From an uncultured Oscillospiraceae bacterium (GTDB taxonomy: Bacteria; Bacillota; Clostridia; Oscillospirales; Acutalibacteraceae), in assembly GCA_900549055.1 (NCBI GenBank), contig URNB01000103.1, positions 1 through 6,981 of the forward strand: a stretch of DNA of 6,981 nt, given 5' to 3'. Below the pieces are notes generated by a model, which was not told the origin of the DNA, did no database searches, and was given only the letters and a program-made list of their open reading frames with translations. Positions 1-6,434 of the stretch are shown in pieces. Within the stretch, counting starts at the first letter, position 1, and each line of letters begins with the position of its first letter. The position numbers and the translations under genes are program-made.

Positions 1-51
1 TACACCGACATGCTCGGGTTAAGGTACTTTTGAATTGTTCAGCAGGCATTA
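1..51. repeat. Left copy of the terminal inverted repeat
   Basis: Bases 1-51 are the reverse complement of 6930-6980 with a single difference (G at 7 against T at 6974, which would be A on the complementary strand). The identity stops sharply on the inner side after base 51. On the outer side it runs to the window edge, so the real repeat may be longer. It contains a short hairpin, CCGA-CATGC-TCGG (5-17), which the mismatch breaks in the right copy, and a near-palindrome around GTAC (24-27). On the minus strand an ATG at 49-47 opens a frame of 16 codons that leaves the window. The open frame of the following U32 gene technically extends into this repeat through a TTG at 35, but that extension is almost certainly not translated. 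What the repeat belongs to is not recognised. Confidence 0.9.
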
Positions 52-64
52 TTTAAAAAAAAAC

Positions 65-93
65 TTTAAAATTGCGCGGTTTTGTTATATTAT
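65..93 (+). promoter_or_regulatory. Candidate sigma-A promoter of the U32 gene
   Basis: TTTAAA at 65-70 (4 of 6 matches to TTGACA) and TATTAT at 88-93 (5 of 6 matches to TATAAT) are separated by 17 bases. An alternative reading is an extended -10, TG-T-TATATT, at 83-91. Transcription would begin near base 100, just before the hairpin region at 105-135, and outside the terminal repeat. The tract is AT-rich, so chance matches are easy and this is only a candidate. Confidence 0.4.
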
Positions 94-104
94 AGAGTGT
101 AATG

Positions 105-135
105 GCGCTCCCGCAAAATCGGAGCGCGGGAGTGT
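105..135 (+). promoter_or_regulatory. Leader with two mutually exclusive hairpins over the ribosome site
   Basis: GCGCTCC (105-111) pairs perfectly with GGAGCGC (121-127), giving a 7-bp stem and a 9-base loop. CTCCCGC (108-114) pairs perfectly with GCGGGAG (126-132), and wobble pairs extend this stem to 105/135. The two stems share bases, so they cannot form together. The first hides the GGAG at 121-124 and leaves GGGAG at 128-132 free. The second hides GGGAG and the possible GTG start at 134. The pairing is seen in the sequence; any regulatory role is inference. Confidence 0.35.
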
Positions 136-145
136 GATCAATAAA

Positions 146-2203
146 ATGAACAAAAAAAAGGGCGAGATTCTATCACCTGCGGGAAATTTTCAAATGCTTG
201 AGGCGGCGGTGCGCTGCGGAGCGGACGCGGTATACCTCGGCGCAAAGGATTTTTCCGCCCGCAGAAACGCGGAAAATTTCACTGCGGAAGAGCTGAAGGC
301 CGTAGCCGAATACTGCCATATCCGCGGAGTTAAAGCATATCTCACTTTAAATATTTTGATAAAGGATTCCGAGCTCGGCGCGGCATGCGAGCTTGCGCGC
401 GGTGCATATCTTGCCGGTATTGACGGCGTTATAATTCAGGATATAGGGCTTGCCTCTATCCTCCGCAAAGCCGTGCCGGGGCTTGCGCTTCACGCCTCCA
501 CGCAGATGTCGGTCATGTCCCCCAAGGCTTTGCCGTATCTTAAAAAAGCGGGCTTTAAGCGTGTGGTCGCAGCACGCGAAATGTCATTACCGCAGCTTAA
601 AATTTTCTGCCGTGAGGCGGAAAAGGAAGAGCTTGAGACCGAGGTGTTTGTACACGGTGCTTTATGCATGTCCGTCTCGGGGCAATGCAAGCTTTCGGCG
701 TATTTAGGCTCGCGCAGCGGCAACCGCGGGCTTTGCGCAGGACCGTGCAGACTCCCCTTTTCCGTTGAAGGCGGCACCGGGCACGATTTAAGCCTTAAGG
801 ATCTGTCATTGCTGAATCACCTGTCGGAATTATGCGATATAGGTGTTACATCCTTCAAAACAGAAGGGCGGATGAAGCGCCCCGAATATGTTGCCGCCGC
901 CACTGCCGCCGCATATGCCGCACGAGACAGTGGCTTAGTTCCGAAGGATATTGAAGATCTTTTAAAAAATGTTTTTTCACGCTCGGGCTTTACCGATGGC
1001 TATTATACCGAAAATTTAGGCCGCGATATGTTCGGCATCCGCACAAAGGAGGATGTCACCGCCGCCGACACCGCTTTTTCTGCGCTGCACTCGCTTTACC
1101 GCGGAGAGCGGCAAAGCGTTAAAATCTCGGTTGCTTTGACCGCGAAAGCCGATATTCCGCTGCGCCTCACCTTAAGCGACGGCGAGCATACCGTAACAGC
1201 CGAGGGCAAAATACCGCAAACGGCGCAGAATAAACCTATTACCGCCGAAAGAATTAAAGCCGCGATTGACAAATTCGGCTCAACGCCCTATTTGCCCGAA
1301 AAGATCGATGTCATTTGCGAGGACGGGCTGTTCATACCTGCCGCAGAAATTAATTCCCTCCGCAGAGCTGCCGCCGAAAAATTGGATTCGGCTCGCAGCA
1401 AAACCGACAGGGACTGCCCGCCGATTCACGGCTTTACCGCGCAAAAATCCCATTCAGCCGTAAAGCCGCAAAGGCTGTACGCCAGATTTTCATCCCGATA
1501 TCAGCTGCCGGATAGGCTCAACAATATCAGCAAAATAATTTTCCCGATAGAGGAAGACCCGCCTGAAATTCCCGAAGGAATCATTGCGGTCGCAGAGCTG
1601 CCGCGAATAATCATAAACGAGGAATATATTAAAAACCGCCTTGATTTATTTAAAAATCAGGGCTTTACAGAAGCGCTTTGCGGAAATATCGCAGCGGTCA
1701 AGATTGCAAGGGACTGCGGTCTTGCGGTTATTGCGGACACAGGGCTTAATATATACAATTCGGCGAGCGCGGCGGAAGCGGAAAATATGGGAGCCGCCGA
1801 GATAACCCTCTCCGATGAAATGCTTTTGAGCGATATTTCACGGCTTTTATCCCCTGTTCCGATAGGAATCGCCGCTTACGGGAAGCTGCCGCTTATGCTT
1901 TACAGGTGCTGCCCAATAAGGAACGGCAAAGGCTGCAGCGAATGCGGCGGAAAAAGCACGATAACCGACCGCAAAGGAACGGTATTTCCCGTTCAGTGCA
2001 GAAAAAATCATTCGGAGCTGTTGAATTCCGTGCCCGTTTGGCTTGCAGACAGGCTGAGTGAGCTTAAAGCGCTCGACTTTTTAACGCTTTATTTCACCGA
2101 TGAAACCGCCGCACAGGCGGAAAAGATAATTAACGCATATACCTGCGGAGGAAACGCGCCCGAAAAATATACCCGCGGTCTTTACTACCGCAGGGTTTAC
2201 TGA
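146..2203 (+). CDS. U32 family peptidase / RlhA-like RNA hydroxylation protein with DUF3656-like C-terminal region
   Basis: A 685-residue protein. The N-terminal part opens with ILSPAGNF and has the barrel-like pattern GADAVYLG and HASTQM. It then matches the U32 signature exactly (E-x-F-x2-G-A-L-C-x4-G-x-C-x-L-S) at residues 166-184, with Cys174 and Cys181, followed by CAGPC (Cys197, Cys201) and KTEGRMKRPEYV. The C-terminal region carries a second cysteine group (588, 589, 597, 600, 618) and ends in RGLYYRRVY. The length fits the long class typified by E. coli RlhA (YdcP), which is needed for hydroxylation of C2501 in 23S rRNA. Relatives act on tRNA (TrhP) or in ubiquinone synthesis (UbiU/UbiV), using cysteine-bound Fe-S clusters. 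Despite the name, protease activity is doubtful for most members. The ATG at 146 is chosen because homology begins just after it; GGGAG at 128-132 lies a rather long 13 bases upstream. GTG at 134, with GGAG at 121-124, is a real alternative adding four residues. The frame is also open back to TTG 35, inside the terminal repeat. The exact RNA substrate is not determinable. Confidence 0.93.
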   Translation: MNKKKGEILSPAGNFQMLEAAVRCGADAVYLGAKDFSARRNAENFTAEELKAVAEYCHIRGVKAYLTLNILIKDSELGAACELARGAYLAGIDGVIIQDIGLASILRKAVPGLALHASTQMSVMSPKALPYLKKAGFKRVVAAREMSLPQLKIFCREAEKEELETEVFVHGALCMSVSGQCKLSAYLGSRSGNRGLCAGPCRLPFSVEGGTGHDLSLKDLSLLNHLSELCDIGVTSFKTEGRMKRPEYVAAATAAAYAARDSGLVPKDIEDLLKNVFSRSGFTDGYYTENLGRDMFGIRTKEDVTAADTAFSALHSLYRGERQSVKISVALTAKADIPLRLTLSDGEHTVTAEGKIPQTAQNKPITAERIKAAIDKFGSTPYLPEKIDVICEDGLFIPAAEINSLRRAAAEKLDSARSKTDRDCPPIHGFTAQKSHSAVKPQRLYARFSSRYQLPDRLNNISKIIFPIEEDPPEIPEGIIAVAELPRIIINEEYIKNRLDLFKNQGFTEALCGNIAAVKIARDCGLAVIADTGLNIYNSASAAEAENMGAAEITLSDEMLLSDISRLLSPVPIGIAAYGKLPLMLYRCCPIRNGKGCSECGGKSTITDRKGTVFPVQCRKNHSELLNSVPVWLADRLSELKALDFLTLYFTDETAAQAEKIINAYTCGGNAPEKYTRGLYYRRVY

Positions 2204-2240
2204 ATTTAGAATTTAGATATCAGACGATAGATTATAGTTT

Positions 2241-2399
2241 GTACAGACCTCTGCCTCCCCGGTGTTTGGGGAAAATGTCGTGAAACGACAAAGGGGGGAC
2301 GACGCTGTCAGCGGTGGCGCCTCTGTCGGTGCTTCTGCTTTGCAGATGTGTACACAGGACACCCGCACCCCTTACACGGGGAAAGCGATTTTTACGCTT
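2241..2399. repeat. Palindrome-rich intergenic element, probably a dispersed repeat
   Basis: This covers most of the 194-base gap between the convergent U32 and ABC genes. It holds a chain of small inverted repeats: CCCC/GGGG (2257-2260 with 2268-2271), TGTCGT-GAA-ACGACA (2276-2290, perfect 6-bp stem), CGCTG-T-CAGCG (2303-2313), GGCGCC (2316-2321), TCTGC-TTT-GCAGA (2334-2346), the 10-bp palindrome TGTGTACACA (2347-2356), CCCC-TTACAC-GGGG (2368-2381) and AAGCG/CGCTT (2383-2399). CCTCCC (2254-2259) can also pair with the G-run at 2293-2298, enclosing the second hairpin. It is richer in G and C than the AT-rich stretch just before it. This style resembles the short non-coding hairpin repeats scattered between genes in gut clostridia. 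Whether it recurs elsewhere cannot be seen here, and only one copy is present. It may also serve to end transcription from both sides, since the CCCC/GGGG hairpin is followed by TTTTT at 2389-2393 on the plus strand. Confidence 0.5.
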
Positions 2400-4047
2400 A
2401 ATGCATGCCTTCCACATGAACTATTCTGTCGCAGACCCTAAGGCTTGTATTTCGGTGGGTTATGAAAAGAACGGTTTTATCCGTCATGCTCTTTATATTC
2501 GCAAGTACCCTCGTTTCGGTCTCCTCATCGAGTGCGCTTGTCGCTTCATCAAGCAGCAGGATAGGAGCGTTTGTCAGCAGTGCGCGGGCAATGGATATTC
2601 GCTGAATCTGCCCCTCCGACAGCCCTGCGCCCCTTTCCGCAAGGCGCGTTTCAAAGCCGTCGGGCAGGGATATGATATAGTCATAGATTTCGGCAGCGCG
2701 CGCAGCCCTCTCAATTTGCTCATCGGTCACCGTGCGGTTGTTCATCGTTATGTTTTCCCTAACCGTACCCGAAAGCACCATATTTCCCTGCGGAACATAG
2801 GCAAAAAGACCGCGCAGGGACGCATCAAGCGGTATTTCGCCGTTTACCGTAATGCTGCCGGACTGCGGTTCGTAAAGCCCCAATATAAGCTTGAAAAGTG
2901 TACTTTTTCCACTCCCGGATTCTCCCGTTATCGCGGTTATATTCCCGCGCTTTGCACAAAGGCTGAAGTCCCTTAATACAGACTCGCCCGCATAGCCGAA
3001 GAAAAGATTTTTTATTTCCAGCGTGCGAAAATCCTCCTTGATTTTTTCAAGGCGTTCCGCAGCTGCGGGTAAAGGCTCGTCCGCAGCTCCCTCAAGCTCC
3101 ATAAGGCGTTCAGCCGATGCTAAAGCCGAATAATACTGCGGCAGGATTCCCGATACATTCTGCAGCGGCGCGCGAAGCTGGGAAATCAGCTGTAAAAACG
3201 CCATAAGCGTACCGTATGTAAGCGTGCCGCCCGACAGTCCGCCCGCACCCCATAAAAGCACGGCGTAATAGCCGGCGGTGAAAAGCGCATAAAGGCTGAT
3301 ATTTGCTATTACTGATATGCTTGTCCGCTTAATCTTAAGGCGGAAGTTATCGTCCATATAGCTGTCAAGCTTTTTTATAAACGGTGCTTCGCTTATAAAG
3401 GTCTTTATAACCACGATATTTTCAAAGCATTCCTGTAAAAATGCGCGTGTTCTGCCCTCTGTCCTTTGGCATTCCTTGTGCATATATTTATACCTTTTAT
3501 TTATCGCCCTGCCGATTGCGGGAAAGGTGACTCCGCACAAAAGCACCGCCGCCGCAATATACGGATTCATAAAAAGCATTGTGCCTATTCCCGCGACTAT
3601 CTTGGTCGCAATAGAGACAACATTTGGTATTATGTTAACCGAGCTTGTTACCACCGTATCAATATCCGAGGTGAAGCGGTTGAGAATATCCCCCGAATGA
3701 TATGCACTTATATCCGCGTATTTTTTGCGGCAAAGCACGCCGAAAAGGTAGTTTCTGAAAGCAATCGTCTGCTTTCCGTTTGAGTAGGCGTTCAAAATCG
3801 ACTGTGCCGCGCTCAGCAAGATCTGAATTGCAATCACCGTAAAAAGCAGGATTCCGCTTTTCAAAAGACTGCCCGTTGTATCCCCCGTTGCGATGTCTAT
3901 AACCCTTTTGGTTATAAGCGCAAGCGCGACAAAGCTGAGCGCCGACAGCGCCGAAATAACCGACACGGCGGCTGTCAGCGGAATGTAGCGCCTTATGCGG
4001 CAGTATATCCATTTTAAGGCTCTGCCGTTGTTTTCTTTATTTCTCAT
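2398..4047 (-). CDS. ABC transporter, fused permease and ATP-binding half-transporter (exporter type)
   Basis: A 549-residue half-transporter that would work as a dimer in the cytoplasmic membrane. The N-terminal membrane domain has clear hydrophobic segments near residues 23-45, 65-85, 144-162, 162-179 and 244-267. The C-terminal ATPase is intact: Walker A GESGSGKST (375-383), Q-loop in YVPQG (Gln420), signature LSEGQ (476-480), Walker B ILLLDEA (496-502) followed by TSALD, and H-loop ITHR (His531). There is no C39 peptidase domain at the N-terminus, so any peptide cargo would have to be cleaved by another enzyme. The protein stops at HVEGMH, about 20 residues earlier than usual for the family, and its stop abuts the palindromic element downstream. 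The ATG at 4047 is preferred: its context TAA-A-ATG, one base after the stop of the PqqD-like gene, suggests translational coupling. A TTG at 4059 would add four residues and overlap the upstream gene by 11 bases. Substrate is unknown; a modified peptide is inferred only from the PqqD partner. Confidence 0.93.
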   Translation of the reverse strand: MRNKENNGRALKWIYCRIRRYIPLTAAVSVISALSALSFVALALITKRVIDIATGDTTGSLLKSGILLFTVIAIQILLSAAQSILNAYSNGKQTIAFRNYLFGVLCRKKYADISAYHSGDILNRFTSDIDTVVTSSVNIIPNVVSIATKIVAGIGTMLFMNPYIAAAVLLCGVTFPAIGRAINKRYKYMHKECQRTEGRTRAFLQECFENIVVIKTFISEAPFIKKLDSYMDDNFRLKIKRTSISVIANISLYALFTAGYYAVLLWGAGGLSGGTLTYGTLMAFLQLISQLRAPLQNVSGILPQYYSALASAERLMELEGAADEPLPAAAERLEKIKEDFRTLEIKNLFFGYAGESVLRDFSLCAKRGNITAITGESGSGKSTLFKLILGLYEPQSGSITVNGEIPLDASLRGLFAYVPQGNMVLSGTVRENITMNNRTVTDEQIERAARAAEIYDYIISLPDGFETRLAERGAGLSEGQIQRISIARALLTNAPILLLDEATSALDEETETRVLANIKSMTDKTVLFITHRNTSLRVCDRIVHVEGMH

Positions 4048-4048
4048 T

Positions 4049-4318
4049 TTATTCTTCAATTATTCCGTTTTCCTTCATAGTCCTTAAGAATACATCAATA
4101 TCTCCGAGCGCCAACACAGTCGATATTTCAAAATTATCGAGCAGCGCATTCAGCATGTCCTTTTTTGTGGGGTTCCCATTTTCAAGCATATGCCATAAAA
4201 ACATTGCCGTTTCGGTTAAAACAATTGTGTTTTCAAGTGCGTCGGAGCCGTCCTTTTCGTAAACCACGGTGTTCTGTCCGTGCATATTTACTACCTTGTA
4301 GCCGTCTTTAATTCGCAT
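4049..4318 (-). CDS. PqqD family protein (RiPP leader-recognition type)
   Basis: An 89-residue protein with the PqqD-family pattern: an N-terminal beta region with a VVxx-type strand (NTVVYEKDG, 16-24), then LTETAMFLWHMLENG (34-48), a central helix (DMLNALLDNFEIS, 54-66) and a closing segment DIDVFLRTMKENGIIEE (73-89). This family forms a small winged-helix domain that binds the leader of a ribosomally made precursor peptide and presents it to a maturase, often a radical-SAM enzyme. The ATG at 4318 is well supported by TGAGGT (4330-4325) six bases upstream. It is the first gene of a two-gene transcript with the ABC exporter, one base separating the two reading frames. No precursor peptide or radical-SAM gene lies in the window. 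The family match is strong by pattern; the peptide role is inference, since free-standing PqqD-like proteins also occur in uncharacterised clostridial loci. Confidence 0.85.
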   Translation of the reverse strand: MRIKDGYKVVNMHGQNTVVYEKDGSDALENTIVLTETAMFLWHMLENGNPTKKDMLNALLDNFEISTVLALGDIDVFLRTMKENGIIEE

Positions 4319-4352
4319 ACAAATACCTCACTTGTTAATAAAAGGTAAATTT

Positions 4353-4381
4353 ATTATATAACAAAACAAAAAATATTGCAA
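4353..4381 (-). promoter_or_regulatory. Promoter of the PqqD-ABC transcript
   Basis: Read on the minus strand, TTGCAA (4381-4376) is followed after exactly 17 bases by a perfect TATAAT (4358-4353). The expected start of transcription is near 4346, leaving a leader of about 28 bases before the ATG at 4318. The -35 hexamer is self-complementary and is also the best -35 for the divergent plus-strand gene. Confidence 0.7.
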
Positions 4382-4405
4382 GTACAATACGATTTGGTGT
4401 ATAAT
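4376..4405 (+). promoter_or_regulatory. Promoter of the membrane protein - Nnr - lipoprotein run
   Basis: TTGCAA (4376-4381) and a perfect TATAAT (4400-4405) are separated by 18 bases, with transcription expected near 4412 and a leader of about 27 bases. The -35 is the same six bases used by the opposite promoter. A 6-bp inverted repeat, ATATTA-AA-TAATAT (4411-4424), lies over the expected start point and touches the ribosome site GGGGAG (4425-4430). It could be an operator, but in such AT-rich sequence it may be chance. Confidence 0.65.
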
Positions 4406-4438
4406 GTATTATATTAAATAATATGGGGAGATATAACA

Positions 4439-4951
4439 ATGGATACTTTCTTTGAACAGATAATTGCGGTCAAAAAAAACGGAAAGGCTGTTGCCGCAAT
4501 AATCGGAATTTGGCTTGCCGCATTCATAGTTTGCTTTTTGCTTATTATGTTCATGGGCTTTTTGGGCACATTCTCGCTGCTGCTCGCCGCAGGCGCGCTT
4601 TTCGGGGCGTACAAGCTCTGCACCCGCTTCAATCTTGAGTATGAGTATATTGTAACCAACGGAACGATGGATATTGATAAAATCATAAACAAAAGCTCAA
4701 GAAAAAGAATTCTTTCCTTTGAGCTTGCCACCGTTTCGAGAATCGAAAAGTTCAATCCCGCGCAGCTTTCCGGCGTAAACGCCAAGGAGCTTTTCATAAC
4801 CTGCAATCAGGATGACCCCGGGGCGTACCTTATGGTATCGGCAGCCGAGGGCAAGGGTACAAGCTATCTGGTCTTTGCACCCGATGAGCGCGTGCGCTCG
4901 GCAATAGTTAAATTTGTGCCGAAATTCATTTCCAACAGTGCTTTTAAATAA
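4439..4951 (+). CDS. Small membrane protein of unknown function (DUF6106-like)
   Basis: A 170-residue protein starting MDTFFEQII. Two adjacent hydrophobic helices lie at about residues 17-38 and 40-60, followed by a soluble tail with LEYEYIVTNGTMDIDKIINK (66-85), a basic patch SSRKRIL (86-92) and a C-terminal part rich in alternating hydrophobic residues. The pattern recalls the DUF6106 family found in clostridia; this is from memory and the family has no known function that I can name. The basic patch after the helices fits a domain facing the cytoplasm. The start is clear: ATG with GGGGAG (4425-4430) eight bases upstream and a good promoter before it. It is the first gene of a three-gene run, 15 bases before nnr, but that proximity alone does not reveal its job. 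Confidence 0.85.
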   Translation: MDTFFEQIIAVKKNGKAVAAIIGIWLAAFIVCFLLIMFMGFLGTFSLLLAAGALFGAYKLCTRFNLEYEYIVTNGTMDIDKIINKSSRKRILSFELATVSRIEKFNPAQLSGVNAKELFITCNQDDPGAYLMVSAAEGKGTSYLVFAPDERVRSAIVKFVPKFISNSAFK

Positions 4952-4966
4952 ACGGGGTGCGCCGCT

Positions 4967-6418
4967 ATGCGTGTATTAACTGAAGCTTTGATAAGAAGCT
5001 CGGAGGAAAATGCCGTAAACAGCGGCGCTTTCTCTTTTCGCGAGCTTATGTACCGTGCGGGAAAATCGGCGGCGGATATTATTATGCGGCGTTTCTCCGT
5101 TTGTGGTAAAAAGGTTGCCGTTTTGTGCGGAAAGGGCAACAACGGCGGCGACGGCTTTGTGATAGCCGATATATTAAGTAAAAACGGAGCGGCTGTCACC
5201 GTCATAATGCCGATGGGCGCTCCTTCGACCGAAAACGCGGAATATTATTACAACCGCCTTGATTCGGTTGATTTCGGTAATGAGACCGATATCGGAAAAT
5301 CCGACCTTATAATAGACGCGCTTTTCGGCATCGGGCTTAACCGCGCGCCGACCGAGACGGTTGAAAAAATCATAAATGTCTCAAATACCGCACCCTGCCC
5401 GCGCATATCGGTGGATATTCCGAGCGGGGTCATAACCGACAGCGGCAGGGTGCCGGGTAAAGCAATACTTGCCGATCTGACCGTAACCTTTATAGCACTA
5501 AAGCCCTGCTTCCTGCTCCCGCCCGGCTCCGATTACTGCGGTGAGGTAACAGTGGCGGATATAGGCGTTACGCCGAGCGGATACGAATACGAAACAACAG
5601 AAAAACCGAGCCTTGAAAAACGGCGGCATAATTCCCACAAGGGTACCTTCGGCACGGCTCTTACCTTTTGCGGCAGCTACGGCTTTGCAGGCGCTGCCGT
5701 GCTTGCAGCAAGAGGGGCGCTGAGAAGCGGGGTCGGCATTTTAAAGGCAGTTTTATGTGACAGTATCTATCTTCCCTTCACAGTTTCCGTTCCCGAGGCG
5801 GTGTGCGTGCCTGTAATGCCTAATGCATCGGGTAGGCTCTGTCCCGATAATATTGATATTCCCTCTCTTCTGCGCGGCGCTGCTGCCGTGCTTGCGGGCT
5901 GCGGACTCGGCAATGATGATGATACAAAAAAGCTTGTGTGTGAGCTTATTCTCAACACAGCCGCACCGATAGTTGTTGACGCAGATGGAATAAATACGAT
6001 AGCCTGCTGCATAGATATTATTAAGAAATGCAAAGCTCCGGTTATTCTGACCCCGCACCCCGGTGAAATGGCAAGGCTGTGCGGCGTGACCGCACGGGAA
6101 ATTGAAAATGACCGTGTAAAATACGCCCGCGATTTCGCAATGAAATACGGCTGTATTTTGGTTTTAAAGGGCGCAAATACAATAATCGCCGATAAAAACG
6201 GCAATATAACCTTTAATACTACGGGCAACCCCGGAATGTCGACCGGCGGCAGCGGAGATGTGCTTGCCGGAATCATCGTCTCCCTGCTGGCGCAGGGGCT
6301 TGAGCCGCCGAACGCCGCAAAGGCGGCGGTTTATCTTCACGGTGAGGCGGGCGATAAAGCGGCAGAAAAGCGCGGTGAACGCGCAATGCTGCCTACGGAT
6401 CTGATTGAGGAGCTTTAA
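4967..6418 (+). CDS. nnr: Bifunctional NAD(P)H-hydrate epimerase / ADP-dependent NAD(P)H-hydrate dehydratase
   Basis: A 483-residue cofactor-repair enzyme of the cytoplasm. The epimerase half (about 1-210, YjeF_N type) interconverts the R and S forms of hydrated NADH and NADPH. It shows GKGNNGGDG (55-63), DALFGIGL (117-124) and SVDIPSG (148-154). The dehydratase half (about 215-483, ribokinase-like) restores NAD(P)H from the S form using ADP. It shows HKGTFG (224-229), VDADGIN (337-343), TPHPGE (362-367), LKGANT (400-405) and GNPGMSTGGSGDVLAG (420-435), in which Asp431 is the expected catalytic residue. All key motifs are intact and the length is normal for the fused bacterial form. The start is ATG 4967, with GGGG at 4954-4957 nine bases upstream, 15 bases after the preceding stop. 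The gene is in line with its neighbours and probably cotranscribed. Confidence 0.96.
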   Translation: MRVLTEALIRSSEENAVNSGAFSFRELMYRAGKSAADIIMRRFSVCGKKVAVLCGKGNNGGDGFVIADILSKNGAAVTVIMPMGAPSTENAEYYYNRLDSVDFGNETDIGKSDLIIDALFGIGLNRAPTETVEKIINVSNTAPCPRISVDIPSGVITDSGRVPGKAILADLTVTFIALKPCFLLPPGSDYCGEVTVADIGVTPSGYEYETTEKPSLEKRRHNSHKGTFGTALTFCGSYGFAGAAVLAARGALRSGVGILKAVLCDSIYLPFTVSVPEAVCVPVMPNASGRLCPDNIDIPSLLRGAAAVLAGCGLGNDDDTKKLVCELILNTAAPIVVDADGINTIACCIDIIKKCKAPVILTPHPGEMARLCGVTAREIENDRVKYARDFAMKYGCILVLKGANTIIADKNGNITFNTTGNPGMSTGGSGDVLAGIIVSLLAQGLEPPNAAKAAVYLHGEAGDKAAEKRGERAMLPTDLIEEL

Positions 6419-6434
6419 AGAGAGGAAGCTCGTC

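Noticed and set aside
35..145. N-terminal extension of the U32 protein from TTG 35
   Set aside because: The extension begins inside the terminal repeat, has no ribosome site, overlaps the likely promoter and leader, and the family homology starts only after the ATG at 146.
2368..2399. Strong intrinsic terminator for either convergent gene
   Set aside because: The CCCC/GGGG stem is only 4 bp and the T-run on the plus strand is seven bases away. On the minus strand no T-run follows the stem. Kept only as a possible weak terminator.
2232..2417. 61-codon minus-strand frame downstream of the ABC gene, considered as a precursor peptide for the PqqD system
   Set aside because: It overlaps the end of the ABC gene in another frame and lies almost wholly within the palindrome-rich element. 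Its sequence is explained by the repeat, with no leader/core pattern.
2314..2976. 220-codon plus-strand frame opposite the ABC gene
   Set aside because: It is antisense to a clearly real ATPase domain, its composition follows from that gene's codons, and no ribosome site or family resemblance is seen.
4411..4424. Operator ATATTA-AA-TAATAT over the plus-strand start point
   Set aside because: It is perfect but made only of A and T in an AT-rich promoter, so chance is a sufficient explanation. It is mentioned with the promoter and not listed as a separate site.
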